A stretch of 20,788 nt of DNA from Azohydromonas lata NBRC 102462. GTDB lineage: Bacteria > Pseudomonadota > Gammaproteobacteria > Burkholderiales > Burkholderiaceae_C. The translations under genes and the position numbers were made by a program. A model generated the notes under the pieces. It did no database searches. It saw only the letters and a list, made by a program, of their open reading frames with translations, and was not told the origin of the DNA. Positions 1 through 6,804 of this stretch are shown here, piece after piece. The stretch is taken from the NCBI GenBank assembly GCA_945878385.1, contig CAMCTE010000023.1, forward strand, positions 1-20,788, in the 5' to 3' direction. Position 1 is the first letter of the stretch, and every line of letters begins with the position of its first letter.

Positions 1-2
1 CC

Positions 3-356
3 GGCTGCTTTGCCTACTCGCCAGTACCCGGTGCGGCCGCCAATGAAATGGCCGGCGCACTGCCCGATGAGGTGCGTGAGGAACGCCGCTCGCGCTTCAT
101 GGCGGTGGCTGAAGCGGTGTCGGTTGAGCGCCTGGCCCGTCGGGTCGGCGCCACCGTGCAGGTATTGGTGGACGAGGCGCCTGCATTGGGTCGCCGTGGT
201 GGCCTGGGGCGCTCCTACGCCGACGCCCCGGAGATTGACGGGGTGGTGCGCCTGTTGCCGCCGCAGAAGATTTCCACCACGCTGAAGGTGGGTGAGTTTG
301 CCCGCGCGCGCGTGGTGAAGGTGGACGGACACGACCTGGTGGCCCAGCCGTTGTGA
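3..356 (+). CDS. rimO: RimO C-terminal part (ribosomal protein uS12 methylthiotransferase), cut by the window start
   Basis: Only the last 117 residues are present. The frame is open from base 3 and begins GCFAYSPVPGAAANEM, the stretch that follows the radical-SAM core in RimO. RimO is a radical-SAM [4Fe-4S] enzyme that adds a methylthio group to a conserved aspartate of ribosomal protein S12. The radical-SAM CxxxCxxC and the N-terminal MTTase domain lie left of the window. What is visible is the linker helix (ALPDEVREERRSRFM) and the C-terminal TRAM-like beta-barrel with the family-typical GRSYADAPEIDGVV, ending GHDLVAQPL. The stop TGA overlaps the GTG start of the next gene by 4 bases. No frame damage is seen. 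The assignment rests on recalled similarity and is strong for RimO over the related MiaB, because of the S12-recognition TRAM sequence. Confidence 0.9.
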   Translation, partial: GCFAYSPVPGAAANEMAGALPDEVREERRSRFMAVAEAVSVERLARRVGATVQVLVDEAPALGRRGGLGRSYADAPEIDGVVRLLPPQKISTTLKVGEFARARVVKVDGHDLVAQPL

Positions 357-1621
357 GCCAACAGGAGCCCAAGGCCACCACGGGCGCCACAGAGCAGGGT
401 GCCGAACGCACCCTTGACCCCGTCAGCGGCTTGATCCACCACCCCTATCGCCCACCGGGCGGGTTCGAATCGGTGCTGCCGGGCGTGCACAAGGCCTCCA
501 CCGTCTACTTCCCCGACGTCAAGGCCTTGCGCACCCGGGATTGGCGCCACAAGGAAGGCTACACCTACGGCCTGCACGGTACGCCCACCACTTTCACGCT
601 CGAAGAACGCATCGCCCATCTCGAGGGCGCGCGGCATTGCGTGCTGGCACCCAGTGGCCTGTCCGCGCTGGCCCTGGTGAACCTGGCGCTGCTCAAGCCC
701 GGCGACGAGGTGCTGCTGCCCGACAACGTGTACGGTCCCTCGAAGGAACTCGCGCGGACGATGCTGGCGGATTGGGGCGTGGCGCATCGCGTCTACAACC
801 CCATGGATCCGGCGTCTGCCCTGGCTTCGATGGGCCCGTCCACACGGCTGATGTGGGTGGAGGCGCCCGGCTCGGTCACGATGGAGTTCCCTGACCTGCG
901 CGCCCTGGTGCGAGATGCACGTTCACGCGGCATCACCGTGGCCCTGGACAACACCTGGGGCGCAGGCCTGGCCTTCAAGCCCTTCGACCTGGCGCACGGC
1001 ATGGATGGCCGTGCTGACCAACCGCTTGCCGTGGATGTGTGCATGCACGCGCTGACCAAATACCCGTCGGGTGGTGGCGATGTGCTCATGGGTTCGATCA
1101 CCACGGTCGATCGCAGGCTGCATGAAAAGCTCTTGATGGCGCACATGCGGCTGGGCGTGGGTGTGGGTGCGAACGACGTAGAGGCCGTGCTCAGGTCCTT
1201 GCCCTCCATCGAGTTGCGCTATGACGCGCAAGACCGCGCCGCGCGTGAATTGGCGAGCTGGCTGGCCGTTCAGCATGGGGTGGCCCAAGTGCTGCACCCC
1301 GCGCTGCCGGGCTCGCCCGGTCATGCCCATTGGGCTTCACTGTGCACCCGCGCGGCAGGCATCTTCTCCATCCTGTTGGACGAGCAACTGCCTGCGAGCG
1401 CGGCAGACGCCTTCGTCGATGCGCTGCGCCTGTTTCGCATCGGTTACTCCTGGGCCGGCCCGGTCAGCCTGGTCGTGCCCTACGCTTTGGACGCCATGCG
1501 TCAGGACTGTTCCCATTTGCGCGGCCATCTGGTGCGCCTGTGCATCGGCTTGGAGGCCGTGGACGACCTCAAGGCAGACCTCGCGCAGGCCCTGTCGGTG
1601 ATGCATGACCACCATGCCTGA
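353..1621 (+). CDS. metC: Cystathionine beta-lyase, PLP-dependent (MetC type)
   Basis: This 422-residue fold-type I PLP enzyme of the Cys/Met metabolism family should cleave cystathionine to homocysteine, pyruvate and ammonia in methionine biosynthesis. Visible landmarks are the substrate/PLP-phosphate region YGLHGTPTTFTLEERIAHLEGA, the glycine/serine loop LAPSGLSAL, the cofactor aspartate in VALDNTWGAG, and the Schiff-base lysine in ALTKYPSGGGDVLMGS, at about K236. The length is near the usual 390-400 with a slightly long N terminus. The GTG start at 353 is chosen because it forms a GTGA overlap with the rimO stop, which suggests translational coupling. An internal ATG would lose family sequence. 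The related gamma-synthase and gamma-lyase are alternatives, but the SGGGDVLMG lysine loop and the WAGPVSL C-terminal motif fit bacterial beta-lyases best. The next gene starts inside its 3' end. Confidence 0.85.
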   Translation: MSQQEPKATTGATEQGAERTLDPVSGLIHHPYRPPGGFESVLPGVHKASTVYFPDVKALRTRDWRHKEGYTYGLHGTPTTFTLEERIAHLEGARHCVLAPSGLSALALVNLALLKPGDEVLLPDNVYGPSKELARTMLADWGVAHRVYNPMDPASALASMGPSTRLMWVEAPGSVTMEFPDLRALVRDARSRGITVALDNTWGAGLAFKPFDLAHGMDGRADQPLAVDVCMHALTKYPSGGGDVLMGSITTVDRRLHEKLLMAHMRLGVGVGANDVEAVLRSLPSIELRYDAQDRAARELASWLAVQHGVAQVLHPALPGSPGHAHWASLCTRAAGIFSILLDEQLPASAADAFVDALRLFRIGYSWAGPVSLVVPYALDAMRQDCSHLRGHLVRLCIGLEAVDDLKADLAQALSVMHDHHA

Positions 1622-2705
1622 TCACAAGTCCCTGGCGCTGATCGACGCCCTCAAGGCTGGTGCATGCTGCCTGATCGTGCTGCACCATCTGGCGTTTTAC
1701 GGCCCCCTGGCCGACCACGCCGACGATCTCTACCCCGCGCGGGTTGAATGGGTGGCCCAGCATGCCCGCCTGGCGGTGCAGGTGTTCCTGGTGTTGGGCG
1801 GCTACCTGGCGGCCAAAGGCCTGATGGCGTCCTGGGGCGACGCCGCGCCCGCACAGGCAGGGGTCGTGTGGCGCGACGCCGGCCGGCGCGTGGTGGAGCG
1901 TTTTTTCAGGCTGGCGCTGCCGCTGTGGGCGGCCTTGGTCCTGGCCGTGCTGTGCAATGCGGTTTCAGACCACTGGATGGACCACCCGTCCATCAGCGCT
2001 GCGCCCAACGTGCTGCAACTGCTGACGCACCTGCTTCTGCTGCAGGACATCGCCGGTCACGAAGCCCTCTCGGCGGGCATCTGGTACGTGGCCATCGATT
2101 TCCAGCTCTTCGCGATGCTCACCCTCATGGGAGCGGTCGCGCGCCTTGCGCCGCAGCCTCGGGGCGTGCTCATGGGGCTCACGCTGGCGGCTTTGAGCCT
2201 GTCGGCGCTCTTCATCAATCGCCACCCCTCCTGGGATGTGGGCGCCCCATATTTCTGGTGCAGCTACGGCCTGGGGGTGGCGCTGGGCCTGTCACCACGT
2301 CGTCGCGAACTGGGTCTGGCTGCCCTGGTGGTCATGGGGGCGTTCTTGCTCGAGCCCCGTAGTCGGTTGTTGGTGGCCATCACGACGGCGGTCGTCTTCT
2401 GGGCCTGGATGGCGGCCCAGGGGCGTGTCCTGCCGCGGGTGGCGCCATGGTGCCGGGGGCTCAGCCGCATCAGTTACTCGGTGTTCCTCACTCACTTTCC
2501 GGTGTGTCTGGTCGTCAACGCAATTTGGGTCACCTTCCTGCCCGTGAACCCTTGGGTGCAACTGTGGGGCGTGGTGACGGCATTGAAGGTCAGTCTCCTG
2601 GCCGGGTGGTTGTTCCATGAGCGAGTGGAGCGCCCCTTGGTCAAGAGGGTCAGCGGCCGCGTGTCCGGGCAAGCCGCCACGCACCCGGCCGGTCTGTCAA
2701 CGTGA
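1605..2705 (+). CDS. Acyltransferase 3 family membrane protein
   Basis: The protein has 366 residues and about ten hydrophobic helices. It is an integral inner-membrane acyltransferase 3 (OafA/YrhL-like) protein, a family that moves acyl groups across the membrane onto O-antigen, exopolysaccharide, peptidoglycan or similar glycans. The N-terminal helix carries the family pattern D-x-L-x-x-x-x-x-x-x-V-L-H-H (D14, H27/H28). The usual arginine after the DxL is a lysine here (IDALKAG), a mild departure. A second landmark is the FLVLGGYLAAKGLM segment, matching the usual F-x-x-S-G-Y/F-L helix with glycine for serine. The ATG at 1605 overlaps metC by 17 bases; an ATG at 1614 is also possible. The 3' end overlaps the convergent smpB stop by 9 bases. 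No glycan-synthesis genes sit nearby, so the substrate cannot be inferred. Confidence 0.8.
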   Translation: MTTMPDHKSLALIDALKAGACCLIVLHHLAFYGPLADHADDLYPARVEWVAQHARLAVQVFLVLGGYLAAKGLMASWGDAAPAQAGVVWRDAGRRVVERFFRLALPLWAALVLAVLCNAVSDHWMDHPSISAAPNVLQLLTHLLLLQDIAGHEALSAGIWYVAIDFQLFAMLTLMGAVARLAPQPRGVLMGLTLAALSLSALFINRHPSWDVGAPYFWCSYGLGVALGLSPRRRELGLAALVVMGAFLLEPRSRLLVAITTAVVFWAWMAAQGRVLPRVAPWCRGLSRISYSVFLTHFPVCLVVNAIWVTFLPVNPWVQLWGVVTALKVSLLAGWLFHERVERPLVKRVSGRVSGQAATHPAGLST

Positions 2706-3161
2706 ACGCGCCTTCATCGCACGCTCGACTTCGCGTTTGCCTTCGCGCTCCTTGATGGTGTCGCGCTTGTCGTGCTCGGCCTTGCCCTTGGCCAGGGCGA
2801 TTTCAGCCTTCACCCAACCGTTCTTGAAATGCAGGTTCAGCGGCACCAAGGTGTAGCCCCGCTGCTCCACCTTGCCCACCAAACGGCGGATCTCGGCTTT
2901 TTGCAGCAGCAGTTTCTTGGTGCGGTCAGCCTCGGGCCGCACATGGGTGGAGGCGGTACGCAGCGCGTTGATGCGGCAGCCAATCAGGTACAGCTCGCCG
3001 TTCTTGATGACCACATAGCCATCGGTGAGTTGCACCTGACCCGACCGGATGGCCTTCACTTCCCAACCCTCCAGCACCACCCCGGCCTCGTGTCGTTCCT
3101 CGAGGTGGTAGTCGAATCTTGCACGCCGGTTCTCGGCGATCAGGGGGTTGGCGGCGGTCAT
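2697..3161 (-). CDS. smpB: SsrA-binding protein SmpB
   Basis: This 154-residue partner of tmRNA in trans-translation binds the tRNA-like domain of SsrA and the decoding centre of stalled ribosomes. The sequence shows the OB-fold core (NRRARFDYHLEERHEAGVV, then LEGWEVKAIRSGQ), the tmRNA-binding stretch KLLLQKAEIRRLVGKV, and the hallmark ALAKGKAEHDKRDTI. A lysine/arginine-rich C-terminal tail follows, the part that becomes helical in the mRNA channel. The frame runs open 29 codons further upstream, but that extension reads back across the ratA start and does not resemble SmpB. The start giving MTAANPLIAENRRARF is the family one. It faces away from ratA with only 22 bases between start codons, and its stop overlaps the acyltransferase stop. 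No tmRNA gene is seen in the window. Confidence 0.95.
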   Translation of the reverse strand: MTAANPLIAENRRARFDYHLEERHEAGVVLEGWEVKAIRSGQVQLTDGYVVIKNGELYLIGCRINALRTASTHVRPEADRTKKLLLQKAEIRRLVGKVEQRGYTLVPLNLHFKNGWVKAEIALAKGKAEHDKRDTIKEREGKREVERAMKARSR

Positions 3162-3183
3162 GAACTTAAAATTGAAGCATTCT

Positions 3184-3666
3184 ATGAAGCATGTGCGGAA
3201 ATCCGTCCTGCTGTGGTACTCCGCCCGGCAGATGTACGACCTGGTCACCCGGGTGCAGTCTTATCCGGAGTTCCTGCCTTGGTGTGACCGCGCCGAGGTG
3301 CTGCAGGAAAGCGAAGAGGGCATGACCGCACGGTTGGGCCTCGCATTCTCGGGCCTGCGCCACGCCTTCACCACCCGCAACACCCACCAGCTGGGCCGTG
3401 CAGTCACGGTGGAGTTGGTGGATGGGCCCTTCTCAAGGCTCGAAGGCCGCTGGGCCTTCACCCCGGTAGGCGGTACACCGGCCGACTCTGCACCCGCCAG
3501 CACCGATGCTGCCGAACCGGCGGCCTGCCGAGTTGAGCTGGATCTGCAGTACGCGCTGAACGCGGGGCCTCTGGAGGTGGTGCTCAGTCCGGTATTCGAC
3601 CGGGTGGCCAACACGCTGGTGGATTGCTTTGTGCAAAGGGCTGAGGCGGTGTATGGCGTCCGTTGA
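3184..3666 (+). CDS. ratA: RatA family protein (COQ10/START-like)
   Basis: This 160-residue protein is a single START-like polyketide cyclase/COQ10 domain. In E. coli RatA binds the 50S subunit and blocks 70S association, while other work on the family points to ubiquinone binding, so its physiological role is unsettled. The N terminus MKHVRKSVLLWYSARQMYDL and the motif VQSYPEFLPWCDRAEVL are diagnostic. They are followed by the conserved FTTRNTHQ and DGPFSRLEGRW segments and the C-terminal amphipathic helix FDRVANTLVDCFVQRAEAVYG. The start at 3184 is preferred over an in-frame ATG at 3148, because the latter would overlap smpB and adds non-family residues. An alanine/proline-rich insertion near residues 100-115 (ADSAPASTDAAEPA) is longer than in the homologues I recall. 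It overlaps rnfH by 14 bases and is clearly co-transcribed with it. The smpB/ratA/rnfH order matches that in E. coli. Confidence 0.9.
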   Translation: MKHVRKSVLLWYSARQMYDLVTRVQSYPEFLPWCDRAEVLQESEEGMTARLGLAFSGLRHAFTTRNTHQLGRAVTVELVDGPFSRLEGRWAFTPVGGTPADSAPASTDAAEPAACRVELDLQYALNAGPLEVVLSPVFDRVANTLVDCFVQRAEAVYGVR

Positions 3667-3997
3667 TGCCGCGATGGGCGACGCGACGCTGCGGATTCAG
3701 GCGGCCTATTCACCGTCGCCCGAACAGCTTGATCTGGTGACGCTGAGCGTGCCCAACGGCACCACGGTGGGCGATGCGCTGAGGGCCAGCGGTTTGCTCG
3801 AGCGCCACGGCTTGACCTTGGATGCCAGCCTGGTGTGCGGCGTGTGGTCGAAGATTCGCCCTGTGGACCATCCGCTGCGCGAAGGCGACCGCGTGGAGGT
3901 CTACCGCCCGTTGCGGGTGGACCCGAAGGAGGCGCGGCGCCAGCGCTACCGCAAGGCCGGCACCAAAGGCAAGGGCGCCCAAGGCACCTCCGTATAA
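3653..3997 (+). CDS. rnfH: RnfH family ubiquitin-like protein (RatB)
   Basis: This protein of about 114 residues belongs to the RnfH/UPF0125 family, a small beta-grasp fold. It is usually encoded directly after ratA (as ratB in enterobacteria) or with rnf electron-transport genes. Its biochemical function is not established. Family signatures are the N-terminal strand TLRIQAAYSPSPEQ, the V-x-x-G-T-T-V-x-D-A-L-x-x-S-G helix, and the closing block LREGDRVEVYRPLRVDPKEARRQR. A basic tail follows. The ATG at 3653 has a GAGG six bases upstream and overlaps ratA. A second ATG at 3674 would also retain the domain, so the start is uncertain by seven codons. No rnf genes are in the window. The stop codon is embedded in a TATAAT that probably serves guaB. 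Confidence 0.85.
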   Translation: MASVDAAMGDATLRIQAAYSPSPEQLDLVTLSVPNGTTVGDALRASGLLERHGLTLDASLVCGVWSKIRPVDHPLREGDRVEVYRPLRVDPKEARRQRYRKAGTKGKGAQGTSV

Positions 3998-3998
3998 T
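3993..3998 (+). promoter_or_regulatory. Likely -10 element of the guaB promoter
   Basis: A perfect TATAAT overlaps the rnfH stop codon and lies 25 bases before the guaB ATG. The implied transcript start near 4005 would leave a leader of about 19 bases that includes the ribosome binding site. No convincing -35 hexamer is seen at the usual spacing; the bases at 3970-3975 read CAAGGG. The call therefore rests on the -10 and its position. Confidence 0.5.
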
Positions 3999-4012
3999 TC
4001 GTTTTTGCGTCC

Positions 4013-4016
4013 GGAG
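4013..4016 (+). promoter_or_regulatory. Ribosome binding site of guaB
   Basis: GGAG is followed by a 7-base spacer to the ATG at 4024. It decides the guaB start against the open frame that continues upstream into rnfH territory. Confidence 0.75.
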
Positions 4017-4023
4017 ATTTCTC

Positions 4024-5496
4024 ATGCGCCTGATCGGCAAAGCGCTCACCTTCGACGACGTGCTGTTGGTCCCCGCCTTTTCCCAGGTCCTGCCGCGGGA
4101 CACCAGCCTCGCCACGCGCCTCACGCGCAACATCGCCCTGAACCTGCCCTTGGTGTCCGCTGCGATGGACACCGTCACCGAAGCCCGCTTGGCCATCGCC
4201 ATCGCGCAGGAAGGCGGCATCGGCATCGTCCACAAAAACCTCACGCCGGCCCAGCAGGCTGCCGAAGTGGCGCGTGTGAAGCGCTATGAATCGGGCATCT
4301 TGCGCGACCCCATCATCATCCCGCCTGAAACCACGGTGCGCCAGGTGAAGGCACTGTCCGAGCAGTACGGCATATCGGGCTTCCCGGTGGTCGAGGGCGG
4401 CCGGGTGGCCGGCATCGTCACCGGCCGCGACCTGCGTTTTGAAACCCGCATGGACGCTTCTGTGCGCGACATCATGACGCCGCGCGAACGGCTGATCACC
4501 GTGCGCGAAGGGGCTTCGCTGGAAGAGGGCAAGGCCCTCATGCACCAGCACAAGCTCGAGCGTGTGCTGGTGGTCAACGAGGCCTTCGAATTGCGCGGTC
4601 TGATGACCGTCAAGGACATCACCAAGCAAACGAATTTCCCGAATGCAGCGCGTGATGCACAGGGCAAGTTGCGCGTGGGTGCGGCCGTCGGTGTGGGCGA
4701 GGGTACGGAAGAACGGGTGGAGTTGCTGGTCAAGGCCGGGGTAGACGCCATCGTGGTGGACACGGCGCACGGCCACAGCGCCGGTGTGATCGAGCGGGTG
4801 CGTTGGGTCAAGACGAACTTCCCCGGCGTGGATGTGATCGGCGGCAACATCGCCACCGGCGCGGCGGCGCTGGCGCTGGTGGAAGCCGGCGCCGATGCGG
4901 TCAAGGTGGGCATCGGCCCGGGCTCCATCTGCACCACCCGCATCGTGGCAGGCGTTGGGGTTCCCCAAATCACCGCCATCGACAATGTGGCCACGGCGCT
5001 CAAGGGCAGCGGCGTGCCGCTGATTGCCGACGGTGGCATCCGATTCAGCGGCGACATCGCCAAGGCCGTGGCCGCTGGTGCCGGCACGGTGATGATGGGC
5101 GGCATGTTCGCCGGTACCGAAGAGGCACCCGGCGAAGTGATCCTGTACCAGGGCCGCAGCTACAAGAGCTACCGCGGCATGGGGTCGATTGGCGCCATGA
5201 AAGCCGGCTCGGCCGACCGTTACTTCCAGGAAAACGACGAAACCAGCAACCCGAATGCAGACAAGCTGGTGCCCGAGGGCATCGAGGGGCGCGTCCCCTA
5301 CAAGGGTTCGATGGTCAGCATCATCTTCCAAATGGCCGGTGGTCTGCGCGCGGCCATGGGCTACTGCGGTTGCTCCAGCATCGCGCAGATGCACGAGCGG
5401 GCGGAATTCGTGCAAATCACGGCGGCGGGTATCCGCGAAAGCCATGTGCACGATGTGCAGATCACCAAGGAAGCGCCCAACTACCGCATGGAGTAG
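4024..5496 (+). CDS. guaB: IMP dehydrogenase
   Basis: This 490-residue cytoplasmic enzyme oxidises IMP to XMP with NAD+, the committed step to guanine nucleotides. The N terminus MRLIGKALTFDDVLLVPAFS is canonical. A (beta/alpha)8 barrel is interrupted at about residues 90-205 by two CBS domains, which bind adenine/guanine nucleotides and tune activity in this family. The catalytic cysteine is in GPGSICTTRI (C303, against C305 in E. coli). The IMP-phosphate loops are in IADGGIRFSGD and MMGGMFAGTEEAPGE, and the flap region follows RSYKSYRGMGSIGAM. The length is typical. It starts from a TATAAT promoter at the rnfH end, and a transporter gene begins 9 bases after its stop. The guaA gene lies one gene further on, so guaB-MFS-guaA probably forms one operon. 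Confidence 0.97.
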   Translation: MRLIGKALTFDDVLLVPAFSQVLPRDTSLATRLTRNIALNLPLVSAAMDTVTEARLAIAIAQEGGIGIVHKNLTPAQQAAEVARVKRYESGILRDPIIIPPETTVRQVKALSEQYGISGFPVVEGGRVAGIVTGRDLRFETRMDASVRDIMTPRERLITVREGASLEEGKALMHQHKLERVLVVNEAFELRGLMTVKDITKQTNFPNAARDAQGKLRVGAAVGVGEGTEERVELLVKAGVDAIVVDTAHGHSAGVIERVRWVKTNFPGVDVIGGNIATGAAALALVEAGADAVKVGIGPGSICTTRIVAGVGVPQITAIDNVATALKGSGVPLIADGGIRFSGDIAKAVAAGAGTVMMGGMFAGTEEAPGEVILYQGRSYKSYRGMGSIGAMKAGSADRYFQENDETSNPNADKLVPEGIEGRVPYKGSMVSIIFQMAGGLRAAMGYCGCSSIAQMHERAEFVQITAAGIRESHVHDVQITKEAPNYRME

Positions 5497-5505
5497 GGCG
5501 TTCAC

Positions 5506-6756
5506 ATGAGCCACGCCGCCGGTCGTGCGCCGGCCATGCCCTTCATCCTGATCACGGTGCTCATCGACATGGTGTCGGTGGGCCTGATCATTCCCGTCTT
5601 GCCGCCCCTGGTGGGGCAGTTCGCTTCGGACGCCGCCGACCATGCCTTCTGGTACGGCGTGGTGTCGTTTGCCTTCGGCATTGCAAATTTCTTCGGCTCG
5701 CCCATCCTGGGCCGCCTGTCAGATCGCTTTGGCCGCAGGCCGGTGCTGCTCGTGGGTTTCCTGGGGCTGGCGCTGAACTTTTTTGCCACGGCCATGGCGC
5801 AGGCCCTGTGGGTACTGGTGGCGGTCCGTGCGGTGGGCGGCGCCTTCCAGGCCAACGCCGCGGTGGCGCATGCCTATGTGGCCGACATCTCCACCCCCGA
5901 AGAACGCGCCAGGCGCTTTGGCCTGGTGGGTGCCATGTTCGGCGTAGGTTATGTGCTGGGCCCCGTCATGGGTGGCGTGCTGGGCGACATCGACCTGCAC
6001 CTTCCGTTCTATGTGGCGGGCACGCTGGCCGTGATCAATACCTTCTATGGCTGGCTCATCCTGCCCGAATCGCTGCCAGCGGAGAAGCGCACGCCTTTCG
6101 ATTGGCGCAAAGCCAACCCCATCAGCTCACTCAAGGGCTTGGCGGCACTGGCCGGCGTGAAGCCACTGTTGTGGGTGGTGGCCTTGTCGAACCTCGCGCA
6201 ATTCATCCTGCACATGACCTGGGTGCTCTATTGCAGCTTCAAGTTCGGCTGGGGCCCCAAAGAGAACGGTTGGTCGCTGTTCGTGGTGGGTGTAATGGCT
6301 GCGGTGGTGCAGGGGGGCTTGATGAAGGTTCTGCTCAAGCGCTTTTCACCGCAGCGCCTGGTGCAGATGGGGCTGGTGTCCTCGGCCATGGGCTATCTGG
6401 CCTGGGGGCTGGCCACCGAAGGCTGGATGATGATGGCCATCGTGGTGTGCAACCTGTTGGGCTTCACCGTCACGGCCTCGGTGCAAAGCCTGATCTCGAA
6501 CGCCGCATCAGACCGTGAACAGGGCACTGCGATGGGCTCGGTGGCGTCGCTGACCAGCGCCATGGCCGTGGCCGCGCCGGTGATCGGGGCCGCACTGTTG
6601 GGTTCGGTCTCGCATCTGGGCCCCACCCATGTGCTGGTGGGCCTGCCCTTTTTCGCCTGCAGCGTGCTGCAGGTCACCAGTGCCGTGATTGCCATCCGGC
6701 ACTTCGCTCGAGAACGAAAGGCCGCACAGCCCCATGTGGCTGCGGCGCCGCTGTAG
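5506..6756 (+). CDS. MFS transporter, TCR/Tet (DHA1) type
   Basis: The protein has 416 residues and twelve predicted membrane helices. It is an inner-membrane proton-driven exporter of the DHA1 group that includes TetA. Motif A is intact between helices 2 and 3 (GRLSDRFGRRP, residues 69-79). The helix 1 sequence LIDMVSVGLIIPVLPPL and the GPVMGGVLGD motif C-like segment of helix 5 are TetA-like. Its substrate cannot be read from sequence. Resemblance to TetA does not mean tetracycline resistance, because many chromosomal members have unrelated substrates. It begins 9 bases after guaB and ends 48 bases before guaA, so it is expressed within the GMP biosynthesis locus. Export of a purine or a toxic analogue would fit but is not shown. 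The ribosome binding site is weak (TAGGGCG), consistent with coupling to guaB translation. Confidence 0.85.
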   Translation: MSHAAGRAPAMPFILITVLIDMVSVGLIIPVLPPLVGQFASDAADHAFWYGVVSFAFGIANFFGSPILGRLSDRFGRRPVLLVGFLGLALNFFATAMAQALWVLVAVRAVGGAFQANAAVAHAYVADISTPEERARRFGLVGAMFGVGYVLGPVMGGVLGDIDLHLPFYVAGTLAVINTFYGWLILPESLPAEKRTPFDWRKANPISSLKGLAALAGVKPLLWVVALSNLAQFILHMTWVLYCSFKFGWGPKENGWSLFVVGVMAAVVQGGLMKVLLKRFSPQRLVQMGLVSSAMGYLAWGLATEGWMMMAIVVCNLLGFTVTASVQSLISNAASDREQGTAMGSVASLTSAMAVAAPVIGAALLGSVSHLGPTHVLVGLPFFACSVLQVTSAVIAIRHFARERKAAQPHVAAAPL

Positions 6757-6770
6757 TCCCACGCGGCCCA

Positions 6771-6800
6771 AACGGAACCAAACGGAACCAAACGGAACCG
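6771..6800 (+). repeat. Three tandem 10-bp repeats in the guaA leader
   Basis: AACGGAACCA occurs twice without change and a third time as AACGGAACCG, ending four bases before the guaA ATG at 6805. Each unit carries a GGA core, and that of the third copy sits 8 bases from the start codon. The repeat therefore multiplies a possible ribosome binding core at one-helical-turn spacing. Confidence 0.9.
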
Positions 6801-6804
6801 AATC

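Noticed and set aside
3946..5643. Long open frame on the minus strand opposite guaB (about 565 codons)
   Set aside because: It is an antisense shadow of guaB, rich in His and Asp with no recognisable fold.
4803..6518. Open frame of about 570 codons spanning guaB and the transporter
   Set aside because: An out-of-frame shadow of two real genes, with low-complexity Arg/Gly/His sequence.
5506..6756. Acquired tetracycline-resistance gene
   Set aside because: The protein is TetA-like only at family level. Composition matches the neighbours, and no mobile element or tetR-like gene is nearby.
6771..6800. CRISPR array
   Set aside because: The repeats are 10 bases long, directly abutting and without spacers, and no cas gene is present.
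6757..6804. Guanine riboswitch or PurR-type operator before guaA
   Set aside because: The 48-base gap is too short for a purine aptamer and shows only the tandem decamers.
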